64,000 nt of DNA. Origin: Paenibacillus dendritiformis (GTDB lineage: Bacteria > Bacillota > Bacilli > Paenibacillales > Paenibacillaceae). The DNA lies in the NCBI RefSeq assembly GCF_021654795.1, contig NZ_AP025344.1, positions 2,604,501 to 2,668,500 on the forward strand, in the 5' to 3' direction. This document shows, one piece after another, positions 16,863 to 24,899 of this stretch. Every line of letters starts with the position of its first letter. The first letter of the stretch is position 1. The notes under the pieces are model-generated. The model saw only the letters and a list, made by a program, of their open reading frames with translations, searched no databases and was not told the DNA's origin. A program made the position numbers and the translations under genes.

Positions 16863-17297
16863 CTAGCAGGCTCCCATATCCCCGCCGTCGCCGAGGTTAA
16901 GCTGCCACAAAATTCCGAACCGATCTTCCACTTGTCCGTAGCGTTTGCTCCAGAATGTCTCCTGGAGCTCCATGACGACCTTGCCGCCGGCCTTCAGCTT
17001 GTCATAGATCGATTGGAGCTGGTCCTCGCTCTCGCAAATCGCGGCCAGGCTGACATTATTGCCGACCGTGAAAGGCATTCCGGGGAATACGTCCGAGAAC
17101 ATGACGTTGCTTCCCAAAATGTTGAGGCGGGCATGCATCACCAGATGCTTGGCTTCCTCCGGAAGCGTAAAGTCCGGGTGGGGCGGCGCGTCGTCAAAAG
17201 TCATGATCTGCGGCTTGTCTGTTCCGAACGCATCAGCGTAGAACTCGACGGCTTCCCGGCAGTTCCCGTTAAAATTCAGATATGCATCTACGGACAT
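16863..17297 (-). CDS. VOC family (PhnB-like) protein
   Basis: 144 residues from ATG 17297 (AAGGAG nine bases upstream; an in-frame TTG at 17306 is inside the Shine-Dalgarno region). Two beta-alpha-beta-beta-beta modules of the vicinal oxygen chelate fold are recognisable: AYLNFNGNCREAVEFYADAFG at the start and the closing WSKRYGQVEDRFGILWQLNL. PhnB/YjdN-like VOC proteins have no settled substrate. A single gene. Confidence 0.85.
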   Translation of the reverse strand: MSVDAYLNFNGNCREAVEFYADAFGTDKPQIMTFDDAPPHPDFTLPEEAKHLVMHARLNILGSNVMFSDVFPGMPFTVGNNVSLAAICESEDQLQSIYDKLKAGGKVVMELQETFWSKRYGQVEDRFGILWQLNLGDGGDMGAC

Positions 17298-17412
17298 GGG
17301 CTTCAACTCCTTCGTTCGATTGGATCTTCATCGTATATTATTGGGCGGCAGGAAATCAATTATGCTCTAAAAAATAATTGAAATTTTAATAATTCTAATT
17401 CGATTTCGCTCG

Positions 17413-18120
17413 TCAGGGCGACAAGAGGTAAAAAATGAAAATAACCGTGGCATTCATGATGCCGTGCAGCATGACGGGCATCCACAGGGTGCCCCTTTTT
17501 TCATAAAAAAGCGCGAACACGCTGCCGGTTACGAACGCATTCAGCATCAGCTCGGGGGCATGGCCGACCCCGAAAATAAGCGCGCTCACGATGACGCCGG
17601 CCAAGACGCCGAAGCGGCTCCGCAAATAGCCGTAAATGACGCCTCGATTGACGACCTCTTCCACGAAGGGAGCAACGACGGCTCCCATAAGTAATGTTAG
17701 GATGAAGCCGACCGATTCTGCCGCCTCCGCCTTGGAAGAGCCTTCCGACCACAGAAACGTAAATGTAACCCATAGCACGAGCACGGAAATGAGATTGGCA
17801 AGGAGCGCCCAGGGCAGCAATTGCAGCCAGTCCTTCCTCGTTGGCCTGCGGAATCCGAAGGATGTCCAGGTTAATTGATACTTGCGGATGATGACGAGGC
17901 CGATAACGGCGAGTTGAATGATGTGGACCAGGAAGGCCGCTGTGTAGCGGGCATAGGCGGGCAGGAGCCCCAGATACTCCAGCGGGATGGCGAACGCGTT
18001 CATGACGGGAGCCGACAGCAGCAGCCTCCATATGATCAGGATGATCAGCACGTCGGTTCCCTTCCATGGCACGTTGCCTCGTTCGTTGGCGCCAGGAGGG
18101 CGGATGGGGTTGTTGCGCAT
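17413..18120 (-). CDS. CPBP family intramembrane glutamic endopeptidase
   Basis: 235 residues from ATG 18120, which has AAAGGAG nine bases upstream (the frame opens earlier without a ribosome site). Seven or eight membrane helices. The three CPBP motifs are seen: EEVVNRG (motif 1, the catalytic Glu pair and Arg), FGVGH (motif 2) and HGIMN (motif 3). Family members process prenylated or bacteriocin-related peptides or act in immunity to them; the substrate is not predictable. Confidence 0.88.
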   Translation of the reverse strand: MRNNPIRPPGANERGNVPWKGTDVLIILIIWRLLLSAPVMNAFAIPLEYLGLLPAYARYTAAFLVHIIQLAVIGLVIIRKYQLTWTSFGFRRPTRKDWLQLLPWALLANLISVLVLWVTFTFLWSEGSSKAEAAESVGFILTLLMGAVVAPFVEEVVNRGVIYGYLRSRFGVLAGVIVSALIFGVGHAPELMLNAFVTGSVFALFYEKRGTLWMPVMLHGIMNATVIFIFYLLSP

Positions 18121-18322
18121 AAGGGATTCTCCTTTCGATTCGTTCGTATTCGCGCGGGTAGGCCATCGGTGTGTTTTCCAGCGCAATTTTTCGAATATTG
18201 GCCATTATATCCGGTTCCGTTGCGGCGCTTTCAATGAACAAACGGTGAACTTCGGTATGGGTAAGCGGCAAGCAGGGGAAAATTGGATCATATTGCTTGG
18301 CAGATAGAAGAGAACGGAATGA

Positions 18323-18385
18323 TTGACATAACACCAAATGGTTTCATATAATCGAAAAAGCGAAACCATTCGGTTTCATATTTTC
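18323..18385 (+). promoter_or_regulatory. Promoter with two ArsR-type operators
   Basis: TTGACA (18323-18328), 18 bases, TATAAT (18347-18352). ACCAAATGGT lies in the spacer and AAACCATTCGGTTT just downstream of the -10; each is an inverted repeat and both share GGTTTCATAT. They fit autorepression by the ArsR protein encoded second in the operon. Confidence 0.65.
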
Positions 18386-18405
18386 GAATTCAAAGGAGAA
18401 TGAGG

Positions 18406-18840
18406 ATGGAGACCAACAACAAAAAGCAAGTTCCCGATATCAAGCAAACCATCGTATTGAATGCGCCGATTCAAAAGGTGTGGGATGTCGTCTCGACGGC
18501 GGAAGGCATTGCCTCCTGGTTCATGGACAATGATTTCGAGCCGAAGACGGGACATGAATTCCATATTCAATCCCCGTTCGGTCCTTCCCCGTGCCAAGTC
18601 CTCGAGATCGAGGCGCCGCGCCGGCTGTCCTTCTCGTGGGATACGGAAGGCTGGGTCGTCACGTTCCTGCTGAAGGAGATGGGGGACAAGACCGAGTTCA
18701 CGCTGATTCACGGAGGGTGGAAGGAAGCGGAAGCGATTATCGGGAAGGCGAACGAGAAAAGCGCCGTTATTCGCGAGCGGATGAACCAGGGCTGGGATGC
18801 GATCGTGCATCAACGGCTTCGTCAGGCGGTCGAGGGCTAA
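18406..18840 (+). CDS. SRPBCC (AHSA1-like) domain protein
   Basis: 144 residues from ATG 18406, seven bases after AAAGGAG. The opening [20 protein letters not shown] and the closing [16 protein letters not shown] are the START/AHSA1 fold, a cavity-forming domain for hydrophobic ligands. Pairing with an ArsR regulator is a common arrangement in bacilli; the ligand is unknown. Confidence 0.85.
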   Translation: METNNKKQVPDIKQTIVLNAPIQKVWDVVSTAEGIASWFMDNDFEPKTGHEFHIQSPFGPSPCQVLEIEAPRRLSFSWDTEGWVVTFLLKEMGDKTEFTLIHGGWKEAEAIIGKANEKSAVIRERMNQGWDAIVHQRLRQAVEG

Positions 18841-19209
18841 GTGTCATCGTCCGCGGCGAAATACGATGTCTTTCAGGCTATCGCCGACCCGACCCGCAGG
18901 GAGGTTCTCCGCTTGCTGGCGGACAAGGAATTGCCCATCTCCCAGATTGCGCGCCATTTCCCCGTCAGCCGCACCGCCATTGCCAAGCATCTTCATATTC
19001 TGGCCGAAGCCGAGCTGGTCAGCGGGCGGAAGGCGGGCCGTGAGAAAATCTACCGGCTGCATCCGGAGCCGCTGACGGAGCTGAAGGATTGGCTTTCCTT
19101 CTACGAGCGCTTCTGGAGCAACAAGCTGTCGATCCTGAAGCATGTCGTGGAGCAGGAGGCGAATCCCGGCTTGCATGCCGCGGCTGCGGAGGAGAAGGAC
19201 AGGCACTGA
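18841..19209 (+). CDS. ArsR family transcriptional regulator
   Basis: 122 residues, GTG start directly after the stop of the SRPBCC gene. The winged helix covers about 8-90 (IADPTRREVLRLLADKE, ISQIARHFPVSRTAIAKHL), with no Cys metal site, so it belongs to the non-metal branch (SdpR-like). It probably represses its own operon through the two AAACC/GGTTT repeats. Confidence 0.88.
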   Translation: MSSSAAKYDVFQAIADPTRREVLRLLADKELPISQIARHFPVSRTAIAKHLHILAEAELVSGRKAGREKIYRLHPEPLTELKDWLSFYERFWSNKLSILKHVVEQEANPGLHAAAAEEKDRH

Positions 19210-19232
19210 CATTTGCGTCAGTGCCTGTTCAT
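19198..19232 (+). terminator. Terminator of the SRPBCC-arsR operon
   Basis: ACAGGCACTGAC pairs with GTCAGTGCCTGT and overlaps the arsR stop; a short T-rich stretch follows. Confidence 0.7.
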
Positions 19233-19866
19233 ATTGGAGGACAGGGGGCTGCCGATCTCTCCTTCAAGCGGCGGCAGCTTACGCCTGGCTCACTTGCCCG
19301 TTCGAAAGGCGCTTGTGGACAGATCCAAGCAAGGCAGGCCACGATGGCGCTCACGATGAGGAAGAGCCGCGGAAGCGGGAAATGGAAAATGGCGCCTCAT
19401 GTCCTTTTTTTACCCAACAGCTTCAGTCCTTGGGCTCCGGCAATTCCCCCAAGCGGCGCAGTAGCGCGCGGACATGAAAGGGCGGAGTCTGCTTATCTTG
19501 GAGGCTGACTCCGTGGTTCGACGAGCGGAAGCTGCTCCGGGAGGAACACGATATGTAAGGGACGGAGTGACGTGTGCTTGCTAAGCGCAATCTCTTCCTC
19601 GATATCACAGCCCTGGTCGATCGCTTCGCGGAGCGCGGGAACATGGCTTCCACGATCTGCCTCGCCCGGTCGGGCAGCCTCTCGAATTATCCGATATCCT
19701 GCGAATGGATCAATGCGGGCCGCTCCTTTCTTAACAAAACTTCATAATTCTTCATAATCGTCTAGCAGAATCTTTAGAAACATTAACACTCTATTTAAAG
19801 ATAAACAAGATAAACAGGCTACGATGAAGCATAGCAGAAAACTATCTTCATGGAGGCTTGTTATTG
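19230..19866. other. Gene-poor stretch before vanG
   Basis: Besides the minus-strand remnant, 19230-19490 holds nothing I can support. 19740-19759 carries two 10-base direct repeats (CTTCATAATT, CTTCATAATC), and 19800-19817 a second direct repeat (AGATAAACA twice with a one-base overlap region). Both lie upstream of vanG and could be regulator sites. Confidence 0.4.
19493..19713 (-). pseudogene. Decayed small gene of unknown function
   Basis: On the minus strand a TTG at 19713 has AAAGGAG ten bases upstream and reads LIHSQDIG, then a TAA. After it the same frame gives FERLPDRARQIVEAMFP, and a shifted frame continues ALREAIDQGCDIEEEIAL and HTSLRPLHIVFLPEQLPLV to a stop at 19493. Joined, these read as one plausible protein of about 75 residues broken by one nonsense codon and one frameshift. 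I do not recognise the family. The plus-strand open frame over the same bases is its mirror. Confidence 0.45.
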
Positions 19867-20928
19867 ATGAAAAAGAAGTCGATTGCCGTCTTGTTCGGCG
19901 GCTGCTCCACCGAGTATGAGGTATCCTTGAAGTCGGCCGCCTCGGTCATCGATCATTTGAACCGGGATCGCTATCATGTCGTCATGGTCGGCATTACGCG
20001 CGAGGGCAGATGGCTGAAATATCACGGCAGCACCGAGGATATCCGGCAGGACCGCTGGCATGCCCATCCCGCCTGCTTGCCCGCCTGTCTCTCGCCCAGC
20101 CGCGACATTAGAGGGCTCATTGTGCTTGTCGGCACGGAATATCATATAACTCCCGTCGATGCCGTCTTCCCTGTCCTGCATGGCAAAAACGGCGAGGACG
20201 GCACCGTTCAGGGGCTGTTGGAGCTGTCGGGCGTTCCGTTCGTCGGCTGCGGGACGCTGTCGTCCGCCATCGGCATGGACAAGGCGATCGCGCATGCGTT
20301 AGCGCGAGAGGCCGGCATCGAGACGGCGGAGTCGATGACGATTTACGATGACGAACCGTTGGACAAGGCGGTGGACGCCGCGGCAAGACTCGGATTTCCG
20401 CTGTATGTCAAGCCGGCCAGATCGGGATCATCCCTGGGCATTACGAAGGCTTCCAATAAGCAAGAGCTGATGGATGGGGCGATTCTCGCTTTTTCCCATG
20501 ACCATAAGATCGTGATCGAGCAGCAGGTGAGCGGCTTCGAGGTGGGATGCGCCGTGCTGGGCGATGCCGATCCGTTCGTGGGGGAGGTCGACGAGATTGA
20601 GCTGCGGGGCGGCTTTTTCAACTATCATGAAAAATATACGCTTGAGACGTCCGTCATTCATATGCCTGCCCGCATCGATGCCGAGACCGCCGCGAGAGTC
20701 AAAGAAGCGGCGCTCGCGATCTACCGGACGCTCGGCTGCCGCGGGCTCGCCCGCGTCGATCTGTTCCTGACGGACGAAGGAAAGATCGTGTTCAATGAGG
20801 TGAACACGATGCCCGGATTTACGTCGGCGAGCCGATATCCGAATATGCTGCGCGGGATCGGCCTGTCCTTCCCGGACATCCTGGACCGGTTGATTCAGCT
20901 TGCCCTGGCGGAGGGACGGAGCGCATGA
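19867..20928 (+). CDS. vanG: VanG-type D-alanine--D-serine ligase
   Basis: 353 residues from ATG 19867, ten bases after TGGAGG (TTG codons at 19858 and 19864 are in frame). An ATP-grasp D-Ala-D-X ligase: GGCSTEYEVSLKSA at the start, FPVLHGKNGEDGTVQG, then the omega-loop HEKYTLETS and NEVNTMPGFTS. The EKY in the omega-loop and the GGCSTEYEVS opening point to the D-Ala-D-Ser (VanC/E/G/L/N) branch, as in VanG, rather than VanA/B. It makes the D-Ala-D-Ser end that lowers vancomycin binding. First gene of a three-gene operon. Confidence 0.85.
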   Translation: MKKKSIAVLFGGCSTEYEVSLKSAASVIDHLNRDRYHVVMVGITREGRWLKYHGSTEDIRQDRWHAHPACLPACLSPSRDIRGLIVLVGTEYHITPVDAVFPVLHGKNGEDGTVQGLLELSGVPFVGCGTLSSAIGMDKAIAHALAREAGIETAESMTIYDDEPLDKAVDAAARLGFPLYVKPARSGSSLGITKASNKQELMDGAILAFSHDHKIVIEQQVSGFEVGCAVLGDADPFVGEVDEIELRGGFFNYHEKYTLETSVIHMPARIDAETAARVKEAALAIYRTLGCRGLARVDLFLTDEGKIVFNEVNTMPGFTSASRYPNMLRGIGLSFPDILDRLIQLALAEGRSA

Positions 20929-21779
20929 ATCAGGTCAGAATGTATGCCGCCAGACGCCGATCGCTTATGGGGAAATACACGGAAATGGCTGTCAGCCAGG
21001 AGCAGATTCATGCGGGGCATGTGGTGCTCGTGAACCGCAACCACCCGGTGAAGCGGCCGCCGGCTCCGGGAGAGCTGCTTCCGGCAGGACAGATTCCGGC
21101 GGCTGGTCATGGCGAGGAGCAGGAGATTCGGCTGGAGCGGACATGCTTGCGCCAGTTGAACAAGCTGCTCCAAGCCTGCCGTGCCGGAGGGCGCATCGTC
21201 GCTGTCAGCGGCTATCGTTCGAAGGAAGCGCAAGCGCGCATCTTTGAGGCATCGCTGCGGGACCACGGCGCCGCCTTCACGGCGAGCTATGTCGCGCGCC
21301 CTAACGAGAGCGAGCATCAGACCGGGCTCGCGGTGGATGTCGGCGAATATGCCGCTGCGATCGACTATCTCTGCCCGCCGTTCCCCGATCGCGGGGTCTG
21401 CCGGGACTTCAGGCGAATTGCCGCCGATTACGGCTTTATTCAGAGATACGAGGAGGGCAAGGAGCCGATCACCGGGATCGCTTGCGAGCCGTGGCATTTT
21501 CGCTATGTCGGCTTCCCGCATTCGCGGATTATGGCGCAGCGCGGGCTGTGTCTGGAGGAATATATCGATCTTGTGAAGCAATTTGCCTGGGACGGGCCCC
21601 ATCTGATCGTCGAGGGACGGGACGGCGTGGATGAAGTGTATTATGTCCCGGCGTCTGCCAAGGGCCTGACTGCGGTGCCGGTCGTTCACGGCACGCCCTG
21701 CCGGTTATCCGGCAATAACCAAGACGGCTTCATCGTGACCGTGCTTCACCGCAAAGGCGGTGCGCGCCGTGACGGCTAA
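20925..21779 (+). CDS. vanXY: VanXY-type D,D-peptidase (M15)
   Basis: 284 residues, start overlapping the vanG stop (ATGA). Zinc motifs SEHQTGLAVDV and EPWHFRYVG belong to the M15B/VanY-VanXY fold, and SGYRSKEAQARIFEASL matches VanXY. No signal peptide or membrane anchor is present, which fits cytoplasmic VanXY enzymes that hydrolyse D-Ala-D-Ala and trim pentapeptides. A C-terminal extension of about 65 residues (from about 215, ending with GNNQDGFIVTVLH) lies beyond the catalytic domain. Confidence 0.82.
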   Translation: MNQVRMYAARRRSLMGKYTEMAVSQEQIHAGHVVLVNRNHPVKRPPAPGELLPAGQIPAAGHGEEQEIRLERTCLRQLNKLLQACRAGGRIVAVSGYRSKEAQARIFEASLRDHGAAFTASYVARPNESEHQTGLAVDVGEYAAAIDYLCPPFPDRGVCRDFRRIAADYGFIQRYEEGKEPITGIACEPWHFRYVGFPHSRIMAQRGLCLEEYIDLVKQFAWDGPHLIVEGRDGVDEVYYVPASAKGLTAVPVVHGTPCRLSGNNQDGFIVTVLHRKGGARRDG

Positions 21780-23247
21780 CCTTCGATTTACCGGGCTCGA
21801 CCGCTTCGAAATCGCGGCCGCCCTGCTGGTCATCGCTATTCATACCGGCCCGTTGATGCCGTACAGCCCCGATGCCGATGTTGTGCTGAGCGGGATTGCG
21901 GCGCGCGTGGCCGTGCCGTTTTTCTTTGTGGCCTCGGGGTTCTTGCTCTTCCGCAGGCTGACGGGGGAGAAGGCTTGGGATCAGAGCCTCCTGTATCGCT
22001 TCATGCGCCGAATCGGCCTCGCTCCGTTTCTGGTCGGGGACAGTCTCGTTCATTATGCGGCGGTCGCGCCGCTGCCGGTAATGATGTCTTTTGCCGTGAT
22101 GCGCTTCCTTGGCCGTTACCGCCGGGAGGCTCCGAACCCGCGTCGCCGGGCATGGGCGGAGATACGGCTGGATGACGTGACGCATAACGTGCGGGAGCTT
22201 CGCGGCCTGCTGCCGCCCGATTGCGGGCTGATGGCCGTCGTCAAGGCGGATGCTTACGGGCATGGCAGTGTTGCGGTGGCGAAGCATTTGAGCCGCATTG
22301 GCGTGCGTCATTTCGCGGTGGCGGACGTGGAGGAAGGAATAGCGCTGCGCCGGAGAGGGATCAAGGGAGAAATATTGGTGCTCGGCTATACCTCTCCCGA
22401 ACGGTTCGGCGATCTGGCGCGTTACCGGCTGTCGCAGACGGTCGTCAGCGCCGATTACGGCAAAGCATTGGACGCGTTCGGAAAATATGTGAATGTTCAT
22501 ATTAAGATCGACACCGGCATGGGCCGGCTGGGCGAACGTTGGAGCCATACGGACGAGATTTGCTCGATGTATCGGCTCCGCAAGGTGCGGGTCACCGGAA
22601 CGTTCACTCATTTCTCTTCCTCCGATAGCCCGGCGGAAGCGGATATCGCGTTCACGAATGCCCAGATCAAGCGATTTCTAGAGACGATCGATCAGATCAA
22701 GGCGGCCGGGTTGGACCCGGGCACGCTGCATATGCAGAGCAGCTACGGGATCGTCAATTACCCTGAGCTGCCCTGCGGTCTGGCCCGTCCGGGCATTGCC
22801 CTGTTCGGCCTGCTCGGCACGGAACGCGATCAAGCGCCCATTGAGCTGCGTCCGGCGCTGTCGTGGAGGGCCAGGGTGACCTTGGTCAAGCAGATGGAGG
22901 CAGACGAGCCTGTCGGGTATGGTCGCAGTTACATGACTAGAGCGGGCAGCGTCATTGCGACGGTGTCGATCGGCTATGCGGACGGCGTGCCGAGAGTTCT
23001 CGCGGAGCAAGGGGGTGCGGTTCTCATCCGGGGGCAAAGAGCGCCGATTGCGGGCAAAATTTGCATGGATCAATTCATGGTGGATGTGACGCATATCGAG
23101 GGTGTTCAGGAAGGGGATACGGTAACGCTGATCGGGCGAGACGGGCACGCCTCCATTACGGCGGGCGAGATGGCGCGCCGCTGCGGAACGATTACGAACG
23201 AGATCGTGAGCCGCATCGGACCGCGAGTGGAGAGAATCTATCTCTGA
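21769..23247 (+). CDS. vanT: VanT-type serine racemase with shortened membrane domain
   Basis: 492 residues from GTG 21769 (AAAGGCGG eight bases upstream; GTG 21760 is an alternative), overlapping the vanXY stop. The C-terminal 370 residues are a full alanine/serine racemase: PLP lysine in AVVKADAYGHG, GYADG and KICMDQFMVDV. The N-terminal acyltransferase-like membrane domain starts normally (DRFEIAAALLVIAIHTGPL, then VAVPFFFVASGFLL) but jumps at about residue 85 to the end of the domain (GDSLVHYAAVA). Roughly 120 residues replace the usual 320 or so, with the frame kept. See findings. Confidence 0.82.
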   Translation: MTANLRFTGLDRFEIAAALLVIAIHTGPLMPYSPDADVVLSGIAARVAVPFFFVASGFLLFRRLTGEKAWDQSLLYRFMRRIGLAPFLVGDSLVHYAAVAPLPVMMSFAVMRFLGRYRREAPNPRRRAWAEIRLDDVTHNVRELRGLLPPDCGLMAVVKADAYGHGSVAVAKHLSRIGVRHFAVADVEEGIALRRRGIKGEILVLGYTSPERFGDLARYRLSQTVVSADYGKALDAFGKYVNVHIKIDTGMGRLGERWSHTDEICSMYRLRKVRVTGTFTHFSSSDSPAEADIAFTNAQIKRFLETIDQIKAAGLDPGTLHMQSSYGIVNYPELPCGLARPGIALFGLLGTERDQAPIELRPALSWRARVTLVKQMEADEPVGYGRSYMTRAGSVIATVSIGYADGVPRVLAEQGGAVLIRGQRAPIAGKICMDQFMVDVTHIEGVQEGDTVTLIGRDGHASITAGEMARRCGTITNEIVSRIGPRVERIYL

Positions 23248-23544
23248 CACGAGCGAATTTATCTCTGGAGGAAGAGACTGTGAGGGCATCTCCGGGAGGG
23301 TCAACAACAAGGCGAAGCGCAAGCTGCGCCAAGAGGCCGATATGGGCATCTCGCAGCATCAGATTCAAGTCGATCCCGTGATTTCGATGAGGAGTTAGGT
23401 CAGGGAGCCAGGTTATGGGGAAGGTCAATGCCGGGCAAGGAGCGGTGAGGCATCGAGGAATGGGGCGGCCTAGCGGGGCGCGGCGCTGATGGAAGGGTGC
23501 CAGTAACAACGACATAGAGCAAGCAGCATGCCGATCTCGTTGCG

Positions 23545-23602
23545 GGACGCGTGCCGGTGCTGCCGATCGCGAAGACGATCGGTGGTCCGGGCGCGTCCTT
23601 TT
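23545..23602 (+). terminator. Long terminator hairpin
   Basis: GGACGCG pairs with CGCGTCC, and inside it CCGATCG pairs with CGATCGG. The stem ends in TTTT. It probably ends the van operon. Confidence 0.7.
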
Positions 23603-23610
23603 GCGATGTC

Positions 23611-23680
23611 TTGACTTTCGTGGCGAGGGGAGCTATGATTAGTTTGTGAGTTAGTAATTTAGTAATCTAGTAAATAACTT
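23611..23680 (+). promoter_or_regulatory. Promoter and repeated TAGTAAT operator words
   Basis: TTGACT (23611-23616), 17 bases, TATGAT (23634-23639). The next 40 bases carry TTAGTAATTTAGTAATCTAG, three close copies of a TAGTAA word. AGTAATCTA also follows the -10 of the trmB leader, and AGTAATATA follows that of alaX. Confidence 0.55.
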
Positions 23681-23719
23681 ATTTCGATATAGTTCAGATT
23701 CGGATGGAGGATATAGAAG

Positions 23720-24199
23720 ATGAAAATTCCTACAAATCTAAAGCATAAACCTGTCATTGTCTCGGAAAATTACGAGAACGTGGACGGACGTTATTCGGGA
23801 CATTCCGATGCGAAGGGGCTTTCCCTCGGCCTCGCACAATGGAATGACCGCGGCAAGGTCGATATCTCGGCCAAAGTATGGCGGTATACCGGGGAGAAAT
23901 GGTCCCGACAGTCGGAGGAGCTGCCGCTTCACCGCGTGCTCGACCTGGCGATCCTCGTCTGCCGGAGCATGGTTCATTTTCGCGAAGCGTATCGTTATGA
24001 GGACTTGTACGATCCGGACAATCCGGTGCTGGACCGCATCGGATTGCAAGGAGATGCGATGACGGTGGCGGTATGCACCGACAACGAGAAGATTAAGGAA
24101 GATATCAAGCTGTTCAGCCAGGCGCTCAGCGACGACGACGAACTGAATGGCGAGCGCCTGCGGACATTGTCCGCCTTGTTGAAGGAGATGGGCTACTGA
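23720..24199 (+). CDS. DUF6530 family protein
   Basis: 159 residues, ATG with ATGGAGG upstream. The phrase KHKPVIVSENYENVDGRYSG and the following SDAKGLSLGLAQWNDRG are strongly conserved in the small family I know as DUF6530. No transmembrane segment or catalytic motif is visible. Possibly an operon with the GIY-YIG gene 54 bases downstream. Confidence 0.7.
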   Translation: MKIPTNLKHKPVIVSENYENVDGRYSGHSDAKGLSLGLAQWNDRGKVDISAKVWRYTGEKWSRQSEELPLHRVLDLAILVCRSMVHFREAYRYEDLYDPDNPVLDRIGLQGDAMTVAVCTDNEKIKEDIKLFSQALSDDDELNGERLRTLSALLKEMGY

Positions 24200-24253
24200 T
24201 ACGGATAAAGCAACCAGGCCGCATGAGAGCCGCGTGAGAAAGGAGAAGCCGTC

Positions 24254-24646
24254 ATGACACTGGATAAGCAGAGAAAGAAAGAGCTGGCCTCGGCCTACCA
24301 GAATTCGTTCCGGCCGATGGGCGTCTACCAGATTCGCAATGTGAAGAACGGGAAAATCCTTGTGGAGGGCACGATGGATCTGGACGGAGCCAAAAATCGG
24401 CTCGAATTCATGAAGCAGACGAAGTTGAACAACATCCCGGAGCTGAAGCAGGATTGGGAGCAGTATGGCGGGGATTGCTTCGTATTCGAGGAGCTTGATC
24501 GGGTTAAGCCCCGGGAAGAGAGCGTCGCCGACCGTTCCGAATTGAAGAAGTACCGGGACGAGGTGGGCGCGCTGCTGGAACTGTGGATCGAGAAGCTGCA
24601 GCCGTTTGGAGATGCAGGATATAATAAACCGAAGCGCAAGCCTTAA
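24254..24646 (+). CDS. GIY-YIG nuclease-like protein
   Basis: 130 residues with GAAAGGAG before the ATG. GVYQIRNVKNGKILVEG occupies the place of the GIY-YIG signature and is followed by a helix, a DWEQYGGD turn and the end LQPFGDAGYNKPKRKP. This is the plan of a Bacillota subfamily annotated as GIY-YIG nuclease. Both Tyr of the motif are altered (GVY/KIL), so activity is doubtful. Confidence 0.65.
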   Translation: MTLDKQRKKELASAYQNSFRPMGVYQIRNVKNGKILVEGTMDLDGAKNRLEFMKQTKLNNIPELKQDWEQYGGDCFVFEELDRVKPREESVADRSELKKYRDEVGALLELWIEKLQPFGDAGYNKPKRKP

Positions 24647-24650
24647 GCTC

Positions 24651-24677
24651 AGGAACCGGCCGGAGGGCCGGTTTTTT
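24651..24677 (+). terminator. Terminator of the GIY-YIG gene
   Basis: ACCGGCC-GGA-GGCCGGT followed by TTTTT. Confidence 0.85.
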
Positions 24678-24757
24678 GCTGTGCATGGGATCCTAGGGGG
24701 AGGGATTACGGCGTGTCTACTTGAGTGGCGGTTCCCGGCTGGGCGAGTCAATACGTG

Positions 24758-24826
24758 TGAATCCTGCTAATATACAGTATTTTATTGCATTAGAGGGTGT
24801 TTTTACTATAAATCCTGCAAAAGCGG
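24758..24826. repeat. Dispersed TCCTGCA repeat, copy 1, left half
   Basis: Begins GTGAATCCTGCTAATATACA and continues GTATTTTATTGCATTA; it ends in AATCCTGCAAAAGCGG, where the insertion sequence starts. Its other half resumes at 26224. Confidence 0.65.
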
Positions 24827-24899
24827 CTAGGCCCCCTATATCTGGAGTCATGTCCACCAAAAAAGATGCGTTCTTAGAATTGCTTCCTATTTCGCGTGG

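Larger units (their letters stand above)
23248..23719. other. Intergenic stretch with possible remnant, terminator and promoter
   Basis: 23281-23397 has a coding-like open frame (RVNNKAKRKLRQEADMGIS, then HQIQVDPVISMRS and a stop) without a good start; I do not recognise it. 23400-23540 shows nothing. A strong terminator and the promoter of the next gene follow. Confidence 0.4.

Noticed and set aside
19574..19747. 57-codon plus-strand frame (LAKRNLFLDITALVDRF)
   Set aside because: Protein-like only as the mirror of the minus-strand remnant, which has the ribosome site.
23281..23397. Frame with RVNNKAKRKLRQEADMGIS
   Set aside because: Coding-like, but no start in frame and no family I can name; mentioned only in the stretch description.
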